Shown here: positions 56,677-64,000 of the stretch, piece by piece
Layout of the letters: the number at the start of each line of letters is the position of its first letter
Numbering within the stretch: position 1 is the stretch's first letter
NCBI GenBank assembly: GCA_963742715.1
Contig: CAVUMR010000001.1
Span: 1,302,001-1,366,000, forward strand
Length of the DNA: 64,000 nt
Direction of reading: 5' to 3'
From: CAVUMR01 sp963742715
GTDB lineage: Bacteria; Actinomycetota; Actinomycetes; Mycobacteriales; Micromonosporaceae
The notes under the pieces: generated by a model
Databases searched by the model: none
The model's input: only the letters and a program-made list of their open reading frames with translations
What the model was told of the DNA's origin: nothing
Made by a program: the position numbers and the translations under genes

Positions 56677-57600
56677 ATGCAGCCATCGCTCGAGGTCCGG
56701 GACGTCCGGAAGACCTATCGCGGCACGGTCGCCGTGGACCGTTTGTCCTTCTCCGTCCGACCCGGCGAGGTCACCGGGTTCGTCGGCCCCAACGGTGCCG
56801 GCAAGTCCACCACCATGCGCCTGCTCCTCGGCCTGGACGCCCCTGACGACGGGGACGCGCTGGTCAACGGCCGGCGGTACGCGACCCTCGACAAGCCGCT
56901 GACCCAGGTCGGCGCGCTGCTCGACCCGGACGCCGTACACCCGAGCCGACGCGCCCGCAACCATCTCCTGTGGATGGCGCGCAGCAACCGGATCCCCGAC
57001 AAGCGGGTCGACGAGGTACTCGACCAGGTCGGCCTCGCCGCGGTGGCGCGCAAGCGCGCGGGTGGGTTCTCGCTCGGCATGCGGCAGCGACTGGGAATCG
57101 CCGCGGCGCTGCTCGGTGACCCGGCCGTACTGATGTTCGACGAGCCCACCAACGGGCTCGACCCGGACGGCATCGTCTGGATCCGGGGCCTCCTGCGGTC
57201 GCTTGCCGCGGACGGCCGGGTGGTGCTCGTGTCCAGCCACCTCATGAGCGAACTGCAGGACACCGCGCACCAGCTTGTCGTCATCGGCCGGGGCCGGCTC
57301 GTCGCGGAGACGACCGTGGCCGAACTGCTCGCGTCGGTGTCCAGGGACCAGGTCGAGGTGATGACGGACCAGCGGTCCGAGGCGACGACCGTACTGGCCA
57401 ACGCCGGCGCGACAGTCACCGTGCGAGGAACCGACGGTGTCGTCGTCGACGGGCTGCCCAGCGATGCGATCGCATCGCTTCTCGGTGCCGCCGGTGTCCC
57501 GTTCACCGAGCTGCGCCGCCACCGGGCCTCCCTCGAGGAGGCCTACCTGGAGCTCACCCGCGGTGCCGTCGAGTTCGCGGTCGAGGGGGACCACCGATGA
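56677..57600 (+). CDS. ABC-2 exporter ATP-binding protein
   Basis: A 307-residue ATPase. It shows Walker A GPNGAGKSTT, signature FSLGMRQRL, Walker B VLMFDEPTNGLD and LVSSHLMSELQDT. Its C-terminal extension resembles bacitracin/lantibiotic resistance exporters. The start lies 119 bases from the divergent kinase. Overlaps the first permease by four bases (ATGA). Confidence 0.93.
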   Translation: MQPSLEVRDVRKTYRGTVAVDRLSFSVRPGEVTGFVGPNGAGKSTTMRLLLGLDAPDDGDALVNGRRYATLDKPLTQVGALLDPDAVHPSRRARNHLLWMARSNRIPDKRVDEVLDQVGLAAVARKRAGGFSLGMRQRLGIAAALLGDPAVLMFDEPTNGLDPDGIVWIRGLLRSLAADGRVVLVSSHLMSELQDTAHQLVVIGRGRLVAETTVAELLASVSRDQVEVMTDQRSEATTVLANAGATVTVRGTDGVVVDGLPSDAIASLLGAAGVPFTELRRHRASLEEAYLELTRGAVEFAVEGDHR

Positions 57601-59147
57601 ACGCCCTGCGCGGCGAATGGACCAAGCTTCGTTCCGTACCGCGGTGGATCGTCACGCTGCTCGGCGCGGCGGTACTGACGGTCGGCCTGAGCGCGCTCGG
57701 TGCGTCCGGCAGCAAGACCGACATCAACAAGCACCCCAACTTCGTCACCGGCCCCTCCGGAGATCCGGTGGCCGACGGCTTCGGCTTCGTACACCAGACC
57801 GTACGAGGTAACGCGTCGGTGACGGTGCACGTCACGTCGCTCGCACCGCTGGACGCCCGACCGAACGACCGCGGCCCGGGCCGCGGAACCGCGGTACCGC
57901 CGAAGCCGTGGACCGACATCGCCGCCGGGATCACCCTCAAGAACGGCACGAAATCAGGTTCGTCGTACGTGTCCGTGCTGCTCACCGGCTCCAACGGCGT
58001 ACGGATGCAGTCCGACTACACGCACGACGTCGCGGGCAGCGCAAGCACCGGCGACCGGTGGCTGCGGCTGACCCGTACGGGCGAGAAGGTCACCGGCTAC
58101 GAGTCCGCCGATGGGAAGGCATGGCAGAAGATCGCCACCATGACTCCGGCGGACGTACCCGAAACCGCCGACCTCGGACCGGCGGTGTCGTCGGCCCCGA
58201 CCGTGTACGTCGCCCGCGGCATGGGCGGCTCGTCGATGGGCGAGCACGTCGACACCGCCACCGCGACGTTTGCCAACGTCACGCTGACCCCCTCGTCGGG
58301 CGGGAACTGGCAGGGCACCGCCGTCTCGATGCCGATCACCGACGACCTGCTCGACCAGAACGGGCAGGGACCGCCCGACGAGAACGGGCAGGGACCGCTC
58401 GACAAGAACGGGCAGGAGCCGCCGGCCGAGCGGCAGGTCGTCACCGAGCGCGCCGGCATCTACACGGTCATCGGCACGGGCAAGGTCGGACCACAGGCAC
58501 CGGACGACGACGTCGTCGAGGCATCGCTCATCGGCGTGATCGCCGGCCTGATGGCCCTCATCTGCATCGGTGCGCTGTTCGCGACGTCGGAGTACCGGCG
58601 GGGCATGATCCGTACGACGTTCACCGCCACCCCACGACGCGGTCAGGTACTCGCGGCGAAGGCGCTCGTACTCGGCGGCGTGACGTTCGTGCTCAGCCTG
58701 TGCGCCGTGATCGTCTCGTTCCTCGTCGCGGTGCCGATCCTCCGCGACAACGGCATGGGGCCGCCGGCGTTCCCGACGCCGTCGCTCACCGACGGAGCCG
58801 TGCTCCGGACCCTGGTACTCACCGCGCTGTTCATGACCGGGGTAACGCTCGTCGCGCTCGCCATCGGGATGCTGGTGCGGCGCAGCGCGGCCGCGATCAC
58901 CCTGACGATCGTGCTCGTCGTACTCCCGCTGATCGCGGGCTCGGTCCTGCCGGGCACCACGCCGCGCTGGCTGATGTACACCACCCTCGCCGGAGGCCTG
59001 GCGACGCTGCGGGCCAAGCCGCCGACCGACACGCTTGCCGAACCGTGGGCGCTGATCGGTCCCGGGGTGGGCATCTCGGTCGTGCTCGGCTACGCCGCGA
59101 TCGCCCTCACGCTCGCCTGGTGGCAGCTGCGGCGGCGGGACGCATGA
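57597..59147 (+). CDS. ABC-2 permease with a large external lectin-like insertion
   Basis: A 516-residue protein. TM1 is at about 17-36. A long extracytoplasmic region (about 37-315) follows, then five TM helices in the C-terminal 200 residues (for example ASLIGVIAGLMALICIGALF; VTFVLSLCAVIVSFLVAVPI). Residues about 105-235 (DIAAGITLKNGTKSGSSYV, GDRWLRLTRTGEKVTGYES, TATFANVTLTP) look like a concanavalin-A/DUF1349-type beta sandwich. An NGQGP-type repeat with acidic spacers lies at about 255-280. ABC-2 permeases of this size normally lack such a domain. It may sense or bind the exported or attacking molecule. Confidence 0.82.
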   Translation: MNALRGEWTKLRSVPRWIVTLLGAAVLTVGLSALGASGSKTDINKHPNFVTGPSGDPVADGFGFVHQTVRGNASVTVHVTSLAPLDARPNDRGPGRGTAVPPKPWTDIAAGITLKNGTKSGSSYVSVLLTGSNGVRMQSDYTHDVAGSASTGDRWLRLTRTGEKVTGYESADGKAWQKIATMTPADVPETADLGPAVSSAPTVYVARGMGGSSMGEHVDTATATFANVTLTPSSGGNWQGTAVSMPITDDLLDQNGQGPPDENGQGPLDKNGQEPPAERQVVTERAGIYTVIGTGKVGPQAPDDDVVEASLIGVIAGLMALICIGALFATSEYRRGMIRTTFTATPRRGQVLAAKALVLGGVTFVLSLCAVIVSFLVAVPILRDNGMGPPAFPTPSLTDGAVLRTLVLTALFMTGVTLVALAIGMLVRRSAAAITLTIVLVVLPLIAGSVLPGTTPRWLMYTTLAGGLATLRAKPPTDTLAEPWALIGPGVGISVVLGYAAIALTLAWWQLRRRDA

Positions 59148-59944
59148 CGGGGGCACTGCGGTCGGAGTGGACCAAGGCCCGCACCGTACCCAGCACCGGC
59201 TGGCTGCTGCTGCTCGTCGTACTCGCGATGGTCGGGCTGGGGTTTGCGATCACCGGAACGCTCCGGGTGCACGACTGCGCCGAGGACCCGTGCACGCTCG
59301 ACACCGTGAAGCTCAGCCTGGCCGGCGTACGCCTCGCCCAGGTGGGCGCGGCGATCCTCGGGGTACTGCTGGTCACCGGCGAGTACGCGACCGGGACCAT
59401 CACGTCGACCCTCGTCGGAGTACCACGACGGTGGACCGTACTGGTGTCGAAGGTCGCCGTACTCGGGGCACTCGCCTCGGGTGCCGCCGCGGTGGGGGTC
59501 GTCGGGGCCCTGCTCGTTGCGCGGGCCGTGTTGCCCGGTCGGGGCTTCACCGCCGCGGCGGGATACGCCGGCTCGACCGTGCTGCACGACCTCACCCAGC
59601 GGGCGGCCATCGGGACAGTCCTGTACCTCACGCTCATCGCACTGCTCGGGGCCGGAATGGGGCTACTGATCCGCGACACCGGAGCCGCCGTGACCGCGAT
59701 GCTGGCCCTGCTGTTCGTGATGCCGGTGGTCGCGATGTTCATCTCCGACCCCGACTGGCAGGAGCGCGTCCTGCGGTACGCACCGATGGACGCGGGCCTC
59801 GCCATCCAGTCGACCCGGGACCTCGCGACCCTGCCCATCCGGCCGTGGTCCGGCCTGGCGCTGCTCGCGTGCTATGCGCTCGCCGCCGTGGCCGCCGGCG
59901 GCAGCGCCCTGCGGGCGCGGGACGCAACCCGGTCGCCGAGCTGA
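59144..59944 (+). CDS. ABC-2 permease, second subunit
   Basis: A 266-residue membrane protein starting inside the previous stop (ATGA). Six TM helices, with SEWTKARTVPSTGWLLLLVV at the start and GEYATGTITSTLVGVPRRW, a common ABC-2 phrase, in the first cytoplasmic loop. It completes a three-gene exporter with one ATPase and two unlike permeases. A short Cys pair (DCAEDPCTL) lies in the first external loop. Confidence 0.9.
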   Translation: MTGALRSEWTKARTVPSTGWLLLLVVLAMVGLGFAITGTLRVHDCAEDPCTLDTVKLSLAGVRLAQVGAAILGVLLVTGEYATGTITSTLVGVPRRWTVLVSKVAVLGALASGAAAVGVVGALLVARAVLPGRGFTAAAGYAGSTVLHDLTQRAAIGTVLYLTLIALLGAGMGLLIRDTGAAVTAMLALLFVMPVVAMFISDPDWQERVLRYAPMDAGLAIQSTRDLATLPIRPWSGLALLACYALAAVAAGGSALRARDATRSPS

Positions 59945-60152
59945 CGGCCTGCTCAGTCGTACCCGCGACGGCCGCCGGGTCCTGTACCGCCGCAGCCCCC
60001 TGGGCGACCAGCTCACCGACTCGTGACCGTGTCGCCGACGACCGCGTTCACGGTCCGGGCGCTCCGGCCGCTAGCGCACCTGACGGACGGCCAGCAGGCT
60101 CGATGAGCGCTGATCAACGCACCCCTTACGGCACCATGCCCGCGGCGGTTGT

Positions 60153-60271
60153 TTCAAGATCCGCGGTCGTGGTTTCAAGTTCCATTGCCGGCTCCTCTTT
60201 CGCTCCGCGGTTGGTTCAAGATCCGCGGTAGGGCGCTCTTCGGCTCCGGCGCTGGGTTCAAGATCCGCGGT
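60153..60271 (+). repeat. Three copies of TTCAAGATCCGCGGT
   Basis: Exact 15-bp copies start at 60153, 60215 and 60257. The last is the left end of copy B of the three-hairpin element. They suggest extra partial ends of the same repeat family. Confidence 0.8.
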
Positions 60272-60501
60272 TGGGCGCGCTGAGCCACAAACAGCCTCGA
60301 AAGCTGTGGCTGGGTGCCCACGACCTGGGCATTTTGGGGGGAAGATCCGCGGGTTTGGGCAGTGGGCCACGCGTTTTGAGTGAATTCGTGTGGCTTACTG
60401 CCCGAAGGTTGGGATCTTGGTACCCGAATCGGGGTGTTGTGGGCAGCCAGCCACACAAACCAGGGCCTGTTGTGGCTCACTGCGTCCAGCGACGGATCTT
60501 G
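60259..60501. repeat. Three-hairpin dispersed repeat, copy B
   Basis: A 243-bp unit. It starts CAAGATCCGCGGTTGG like copy A and ends CGGATCTTG. Palindromes at about 60278-60320, 60357-60404 and 60440-60484 use GAGCCACA, GGGCAG and their complements. Spacers carry GGAAGATCCG (left) and GGGATCTTG (right), in the same positions and orientations as copy A. Both ends share GAGCCACAA in inverted orientation. Sequence inside the loops has diverged while stems are kept, suggesting selection on structure or recognition by an enzyme. Confidence 0.85.
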
Positions 60502-60526
60502 AGCCGCCGCTGGACGCCGACCGACC

Positions 60527-60720
60527 AAGCCACCGCGAGAGCCGCCCGACCAAGCCACCGCGAGAGCCGCCCGACCGAGCCGCCGACGAGCACAAGCCCA
60601 CGCCGAGCCACCGCCGAAGCCGCCCGACCGAGCCGCCGACGAGCACAAGCCCACGCCGAGCCACCGCCGAAGCCGCCCGACCGAGCCGCCGACGAGCACA
60701 AGCCCACGCCGAGCCGGTCA
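60527..60720 (+). repeat. Tandem repeats: 25 bp x 2 then 53 bp x about 2.6
   Basis: The 25-bp unit (begins AAGCCACCGCGAGAG) occurs at 60527 and 60552. The 53-bp unit (begins GAGCCGCCGACGAGCACAAG) occurs at 60577, 60630 and 60683, the last cut short. The 53-bp unit contains a variant of the 25-bp one. No start codon or ribosome site makes it coding. Confidence 0.85.
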
Positions 60721-61011
60721 ACCAGTTGTCATGGTCCATACGGGTCGCGGCCGGGCGCCTCGATCATCGCTCCACGCAGATCGATCCGCGGGTCGGCGTC
60801 ACCAGCGGCCCCCCGGGCGGCCACCAGTTCGGTGAGCCTTCTCCGCGAGTACGAGTACCTCGTCGAGTACAGCGCGGTCAAAGGCGGAAGCGCCGGGAGA
60901 TTTTCTCGCACCGGAGCGGGGTCAGGTGTCGATTCGGTGGTAGGCCGTTCGTGTAGCGGGTGGGGCCGGCAGGAGCCGGCAGTGTCCGCAGCGATCTACG
61001 GAGGCGTACAG

Positions 61012-61374
61012 ATGCCGCATTTCATTCTCGCGATTCAGCAGCCCGACGGTGGCCCGCTCCCGCCCGAGGACCTGGAGCCGATCATGGAGGGCGTCCGCGC
61101 CTTCAACCGGGAGCTTCGGGAGGCGGGCGCGTGGGTCTTCGCCGGCGGGCTGACCGACGCGAGCGAGGCGGTGGTGGCGCGGACGAGGGACGGCCAGGTG
61201 GTCACCACCGACGGGCCGTACGTCGAGGGCAAGGAGCACGTCGGCGGACTCTCCGTCATCACCGCGCCGGATCTCGACGCGGCGGTCGAGTGGGGCCGCA
61301 AACTCGCTCGGGTCCTCACGATCCCGGTCGAGATCCGCGAGTTCCAGGGCCTGCACGGGGACCATCTGCCCTAA
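61012..61374 (+). CDS. YCII-related (DGPF) protein
   Basis: A 120-residue protein from ATG 61012 (GGAGG seven bases upstream). The fold is marked by MPHFILAIQQPDGGPL, VFAGGLTDASEAVVARTRDG, VTTDGPYVEGKEHVGGLSVI and VEIREFQ. The DGPY-E-KE motif is typical of DGPF/YCII proteins, often encoded beside ECF sigma factors. No sigma gene is near. Function unknown; dimeric cytoplasmic protein by family. Confidence 0.87.
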   Translation: MPHFILAIQQPDGGPLPPEDLEPIMEGVRAFNRELREAGAWVFAGGLTDASEAVVARTRDGQVVTTDGPYVEGKEHVGGLSVITAPDLDAAVEWGRKLARVLTIPVEIREFQGLHGDHLP

Positions 61375-61509
61375 CCAAGCGGTCCACCGCGCCGGAGCGG
61401 GGCCAGCACCACACCAGCGGCGAACCCGCCGCGCCGAGCGGCGCCTCCACCGGTGCCACCAGCACGCGCAGCCGCCGAGGCGCGGCCGGGGCGGTCCGGT
61501 AAAGGCGAG

Positions 61510-62022
61510 CTAGAACGTGTAGCGGGTCTGGCTGAACGTCGTCCCCTTGCCGAACGCGAACCCGACCGCGGGATCGATCCGGTAGAGGAGAACCTCGCCG
61601 CTGCGGATGCCGTCCGGCATGCCGTGCCAGATGCCGTCCGGGTCGGTCAGGTGGGGACCGTACTTCGCCTCGTACGCAGCGATCGCGGACTCCCGCTCCG
61701 CGGCGGCGGTCACGATGGTCGCCGGCCCCTCGACAGTGACGTCGACTCCGGCCAGAGTGCTGGTCCCGGTGGTCATCACGCAGTTGGCGTTGGCCGCGAG
61801 ATTGCGCGCCTTGCGCTCCCCCGGGCCGGTGGTGAAGTACAGCCTTCCCCCGGTCCAGGCCGCGATCAGCGGCGTGACGTGCGGCCGGCCGTCCGGGCGC
61901 ACCGTGGACAGCCACAGCACCTCGGCGTCCTCGATCACCCGCAGCGCGGCCGGCCACGGCGTCGCCTCGGCACCGGGGCTGCTGTAGGCGCCGAGGTCTC
62001 CATGCGGCTCGCGATCGGACAT
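61510..62022 (-). CDS. Pyridoxamine 5'-phosphate oxidase-fold (flavin-binding) protein
   Basis: A 170-residue split-barrel protein from ATG 62022 (GAGGAG seven bases upstream). It shows AEVLWLSTVRPDGRPHVTPL, AAWTGGRLYFTTGPGERKAR and NCVMTTGTSTLAGVDVTVEG, ending YRIDPAVGFAFGKGTTFSQT. These are usual for F420- or FMN-dependent PNPOx-like proteins of actinomycetes. The cofactor and substrate are not determined. Confidence 0.87.
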   Translation of the reverse strand: MSDREPHGDLGAYSSPGAEATPWPAALRVIEDAEVLWLSTVRPDGRPHVTPLIAAWTGGRLYFTTGPGERKARNLAANANCVMTTGTSTLAGVDVTVEGPATIVTAAAERESAIAAYEAKYGPHLTDPDGIWHGMPDGIRSGEVLLYRIDPAVGFAFGKGTTFSQTRYTF

Positions 62023-62291
62023 CGGCGCTCCTCGGACAAAGAAAACCAGCATGGTGTACGCGGCCGCGCCCGCGCGACCGGTGCGTCGCCAACGACCAGC
62101 GGCGTGCTGACTCAGGTTCCCACGCGCCGGCTCGCCACGTTGAGTAGTCGCGGGCTCCACTGGTATAAGTGCGCCGTAACGTCAGCTGTGTACACCGGTT
62201 ACGCTCACCGTTCGCACCGGTTGAGCTGATCAGAAGCCGGTTGACGCTGATCAGAAGCATGCGGAGCCGCGGCGCGGGCCGCCCGGTATGA

Positions 62292-64000
62292 GCAGCACGG
62301 GAGCATCTCATCGACGCAAGGACCGAGCGGACGTCCGGGTTCGCGGGCGAGTCTGCGCTCCGTCCCGAACGGGTCGACCGCACCACCGAAGAACAAGCCG
62401 CGGCCGACGCCGACAGCGAGGCGCCAGAGGCGACCGCCCCGGACGAGCAACCGCGGCATGCTCCCGCGCCGCCGATCGAGTCCGACGAGTCGGCTGCCGA
62501 ACCACCCACCGCTCGGCGCTGGCGGCGGCTCCCCGATCCGATCACCAGCGTGGTGGTACTGGCGATCGCCACGTTCGCCCTGCTCGGAATCGGTTCCCCG
62601 CTGCTCGGCAGCACGATATTCGCGGGTACCGACATTTTCCCGGGCATGACGCTCTACCGGGACGCCGGCATTCCGGCCACCGGTACGCACACGATCAACC
62701 TGGGCGACACGATCGACGCCGGCTTCCCGCGGGCGGCCGTGTTCGGGGACGCGATCCGACACGGGCACATCACGGTGTGGGATCCCAACCAGGGCGGTGG
62801 CGCTCCCCTCGGCGCCACCCCGAACGAGGGCCTCGGATCCCCGGTCGCCATCGCGTACTGGCTGCTCCCGGCCTGGCTCGCGCCCGCGTACCTGAAACTG
62901 CTGGAGATCATCTGCGGGATCGGCGGGTGCTTCCTGTACCTGCGGCGGCTGCGGCTGGGTCGCGCGGCGGCGCTGCTCGGCGGGCTGGTCTTCACCAGCA
63001 GCGCGTTCCTGATCGTGTGGACGAACTGGCCGCAGACCCGGGTCGCGACGTTCATCCCCGCGTTCTTCTGGGCGCTCGAATGCCTGGTACAGCAACGGCG
63101 GATCCGGGACGGCGCGCTGGTCGCGCTGACCGTGGCGGCGATGCTGTTCGGCGGCTTCCCGTCGGTCACCGGGTACGCGCTGCTCACCGGCGCCGGCTAT
63201 CTGCTCGTCCGGGTACTCGCCCAGTACGGCTGGCGCGGCCGGCGCCCGATCGGCGTACTGGCCGGTGCCGCGGCCGGGGTGTTCGGCGGGGTCGCGCTGA
63301 CCGCGGTACAACTCCTGCCGTTCGTGTACTTCATGTCCGGCACGCTGATCCGCGGCCGCGGCCAGGGGCCCGGCGACCACATCCCGTTCGAGCTGCTCAG
63401 CACCACGATCGCGCCTTTCGCGTTCGGTACCACCAACCCGACGCACCAGCCGCTGTGGTTCCACATCCGGATCCTGATCGAGGAGAACGCGTACTTCGGC
63501 GCGGCGGCGGTGGTGCTCGCGGTGACCGCGGTCGCGCTCGCGCGGTACGGCCGACAACTGCTGCCTCGCGGCGTGTGGCTGTTCACCGTGCTCGCCACGC
63601 TCGGCTGGGCGGAACTGGTCTTCCTCGGCGGTCCGCCGCTCGCGGTCGCGCAGAAGCTGCCGGTGCTGTTCGAGGACAACTTCGTCGGCCGCGCCCGCAG
63701 CATCCTCGGCTTCCTCGTCGCGGTCCTCGCCGCGACCGGCTTCGAGCTGCTGCTGCGCCGCCGTACCGCGCTGGCCAGCAAAGACGCCGGCGCGGTGGAG
63801 ACCGCGGTCCCGGGGCGGCTCGCCCGGGCGTACCCCATCGTGGTCTGGATTGGTTCTGCGGTCATCGGCGGCTACGCGATCCTGCGCGGGTTCCACTGGG
63901 CCCAGCAGAAGCAGGCGGCGCAGCACCGGACCGGCCTGTCCACCTTCTTCCTGCACCAGGTCGCGATCGGGCTGGTGTTCGTCGCGGCCGCCGCGGCGTG
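62292..64000 (+). CDS. YfhO-like multi-TM membrane protein, 3' end outside window, start unclear
   Basis: The frame is open from 62292 to the window end. After an acidic N-terminal stretch and TM1 (ITSVVVLAIATFALLGIGSPL) come GHITVWDPNQGGGAPLGATP and many TM helices with WTNWPQTRVATFIPAFFWAL. This is the YfhO pattern, a family linked to wall teichoic acid or glycolipid glycosylation. No ATG, GTG, TTG or CTG occurs in frame before GTG 62550, which lies within TM1. ATG 62288 (MSSTGASHRR) is one base out of frame, so a frameshift near the start or a sequencing error is likely. Confidence 0.78.

Larger units (their letters stand above)
59945..61011. other. 1.07-kb intergenic region made largely of repeats
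   Basis: No gene is supported. It contains three copies of TTCAAGATCCGCGGT (60153, 60215, 60257), the three-hairpin element copy B (60259-60501), 25-bp and 53-bp tandem repeats (60527-60720), and about 290 bases before the YCII gene with no clear feature. Frames running through it are biased by repeats and were rejected. Confidence 0.7.

Noticed and set aside
60527..60720. CRISPR array
   Set aside because: The repeats are directly adjacent with no unique spacers, and no cas genes are present. No CRISPR was seen in the window.
60271..61011. Upstream extension of the YCII gene through the repeats
   Set aside because: The extension reads the hairpin element and tandem repeats. ATG 61012 has a good ribosome site and gives a full-length family member.
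62205..63956. 583-codon minus-strand frame opposite the YfhO-like gene
   Set aside because: Gln/Arg/Glu-rich shadow; the plus strand encodes clear transmembrane helices and YfhO phrases.

Overview
The window is GC-rich chromosomal DNA from an actinomycete. Evidence includes GTG starts, many stop/start overlaps, a WhiB-like protein, a proteasome activator of the Bpa/PafE type, DUF1707 proteins and SoxR with its cysteine cluster. The gene mix and heavy use of GTA/TAC codons fit Micromonosporaceae, but I cannot name a genus.

Left chromosomal part (1-32145). This holds a cut-off secreted subtilase, a CPBP membrane protease, a SepF paralogue, a propionyl/acetyl-CoA synthetase, a secreted CHAP hydrolase and prephenate dehydratase (pheA). 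Next come a two-component system (6807-8864, minus) and a divergent operon of LolA-like protein plus ABC-2 exporter. A secreted GH31 glycosidase, a lipoprotein, an AIM24 protein, a minimal zincin, serS with two tandem HAD phosphatases, and Bpa follow. Further right are DUF1707 proteins, a MenB/BadI-like crotonase, an esterase, a GT2 and a beta-lactamase-fold lipoprotein. A split transketolase is divergent from soxR, with a quinone reductase beyond it; the shared intergenic region carries a SoxR-box-like palindrome inside a 19-bp promoter spacer.

Integrated element (32178-49983). An actinomycete integrative and conjugative element (AICE) sits in the anticodon/3' half of tRNA-Ser(TGA). Its left arm carries an HTH/zinc protein that looks like a replication initiator with an origin-like cluster inside its own gene, a CoiA-like nuclease and a lower-GC TIGR04141-like gene (probable cargo). 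Leftward, a coupled GntR-PP2C-Nudix cassette recalls KorSA/Pif of pSAM2. Three AAGACGTCTT-type palindromes and a good promoter lie between this cassette and the rightward operon. That operon runs WhiB-like, small proteins, Spd-like membrane proteins, FtsK/TraB translocase, further small proteins, excisionase and tyrosine integrase. attR is a damaged copy of the tRNA 3' half.

Right chromosomal part (49984-64000). Genes are an MpaB/Lcp-type DUF2236 oxygenase, a secreted protein, a TPM-domain protein, a methyltransferase divergent from a TetR regulator with a palindromic operator, a NarL-type two-component system divergent from a three-gene ABC-2 exporter operon, a YCII protein, a flavin/PNPOx-fold protein, and the 5' part of a YfhO-like membrane protein whose frame lacks a normal start.

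The most unusual noncoding feature is an element of about 242 bp made of three palindromes separated by AAGATCCG/CGGATCTT motifs. It occurs twice (6552-6793 and 60259-60501) with the same architecture.
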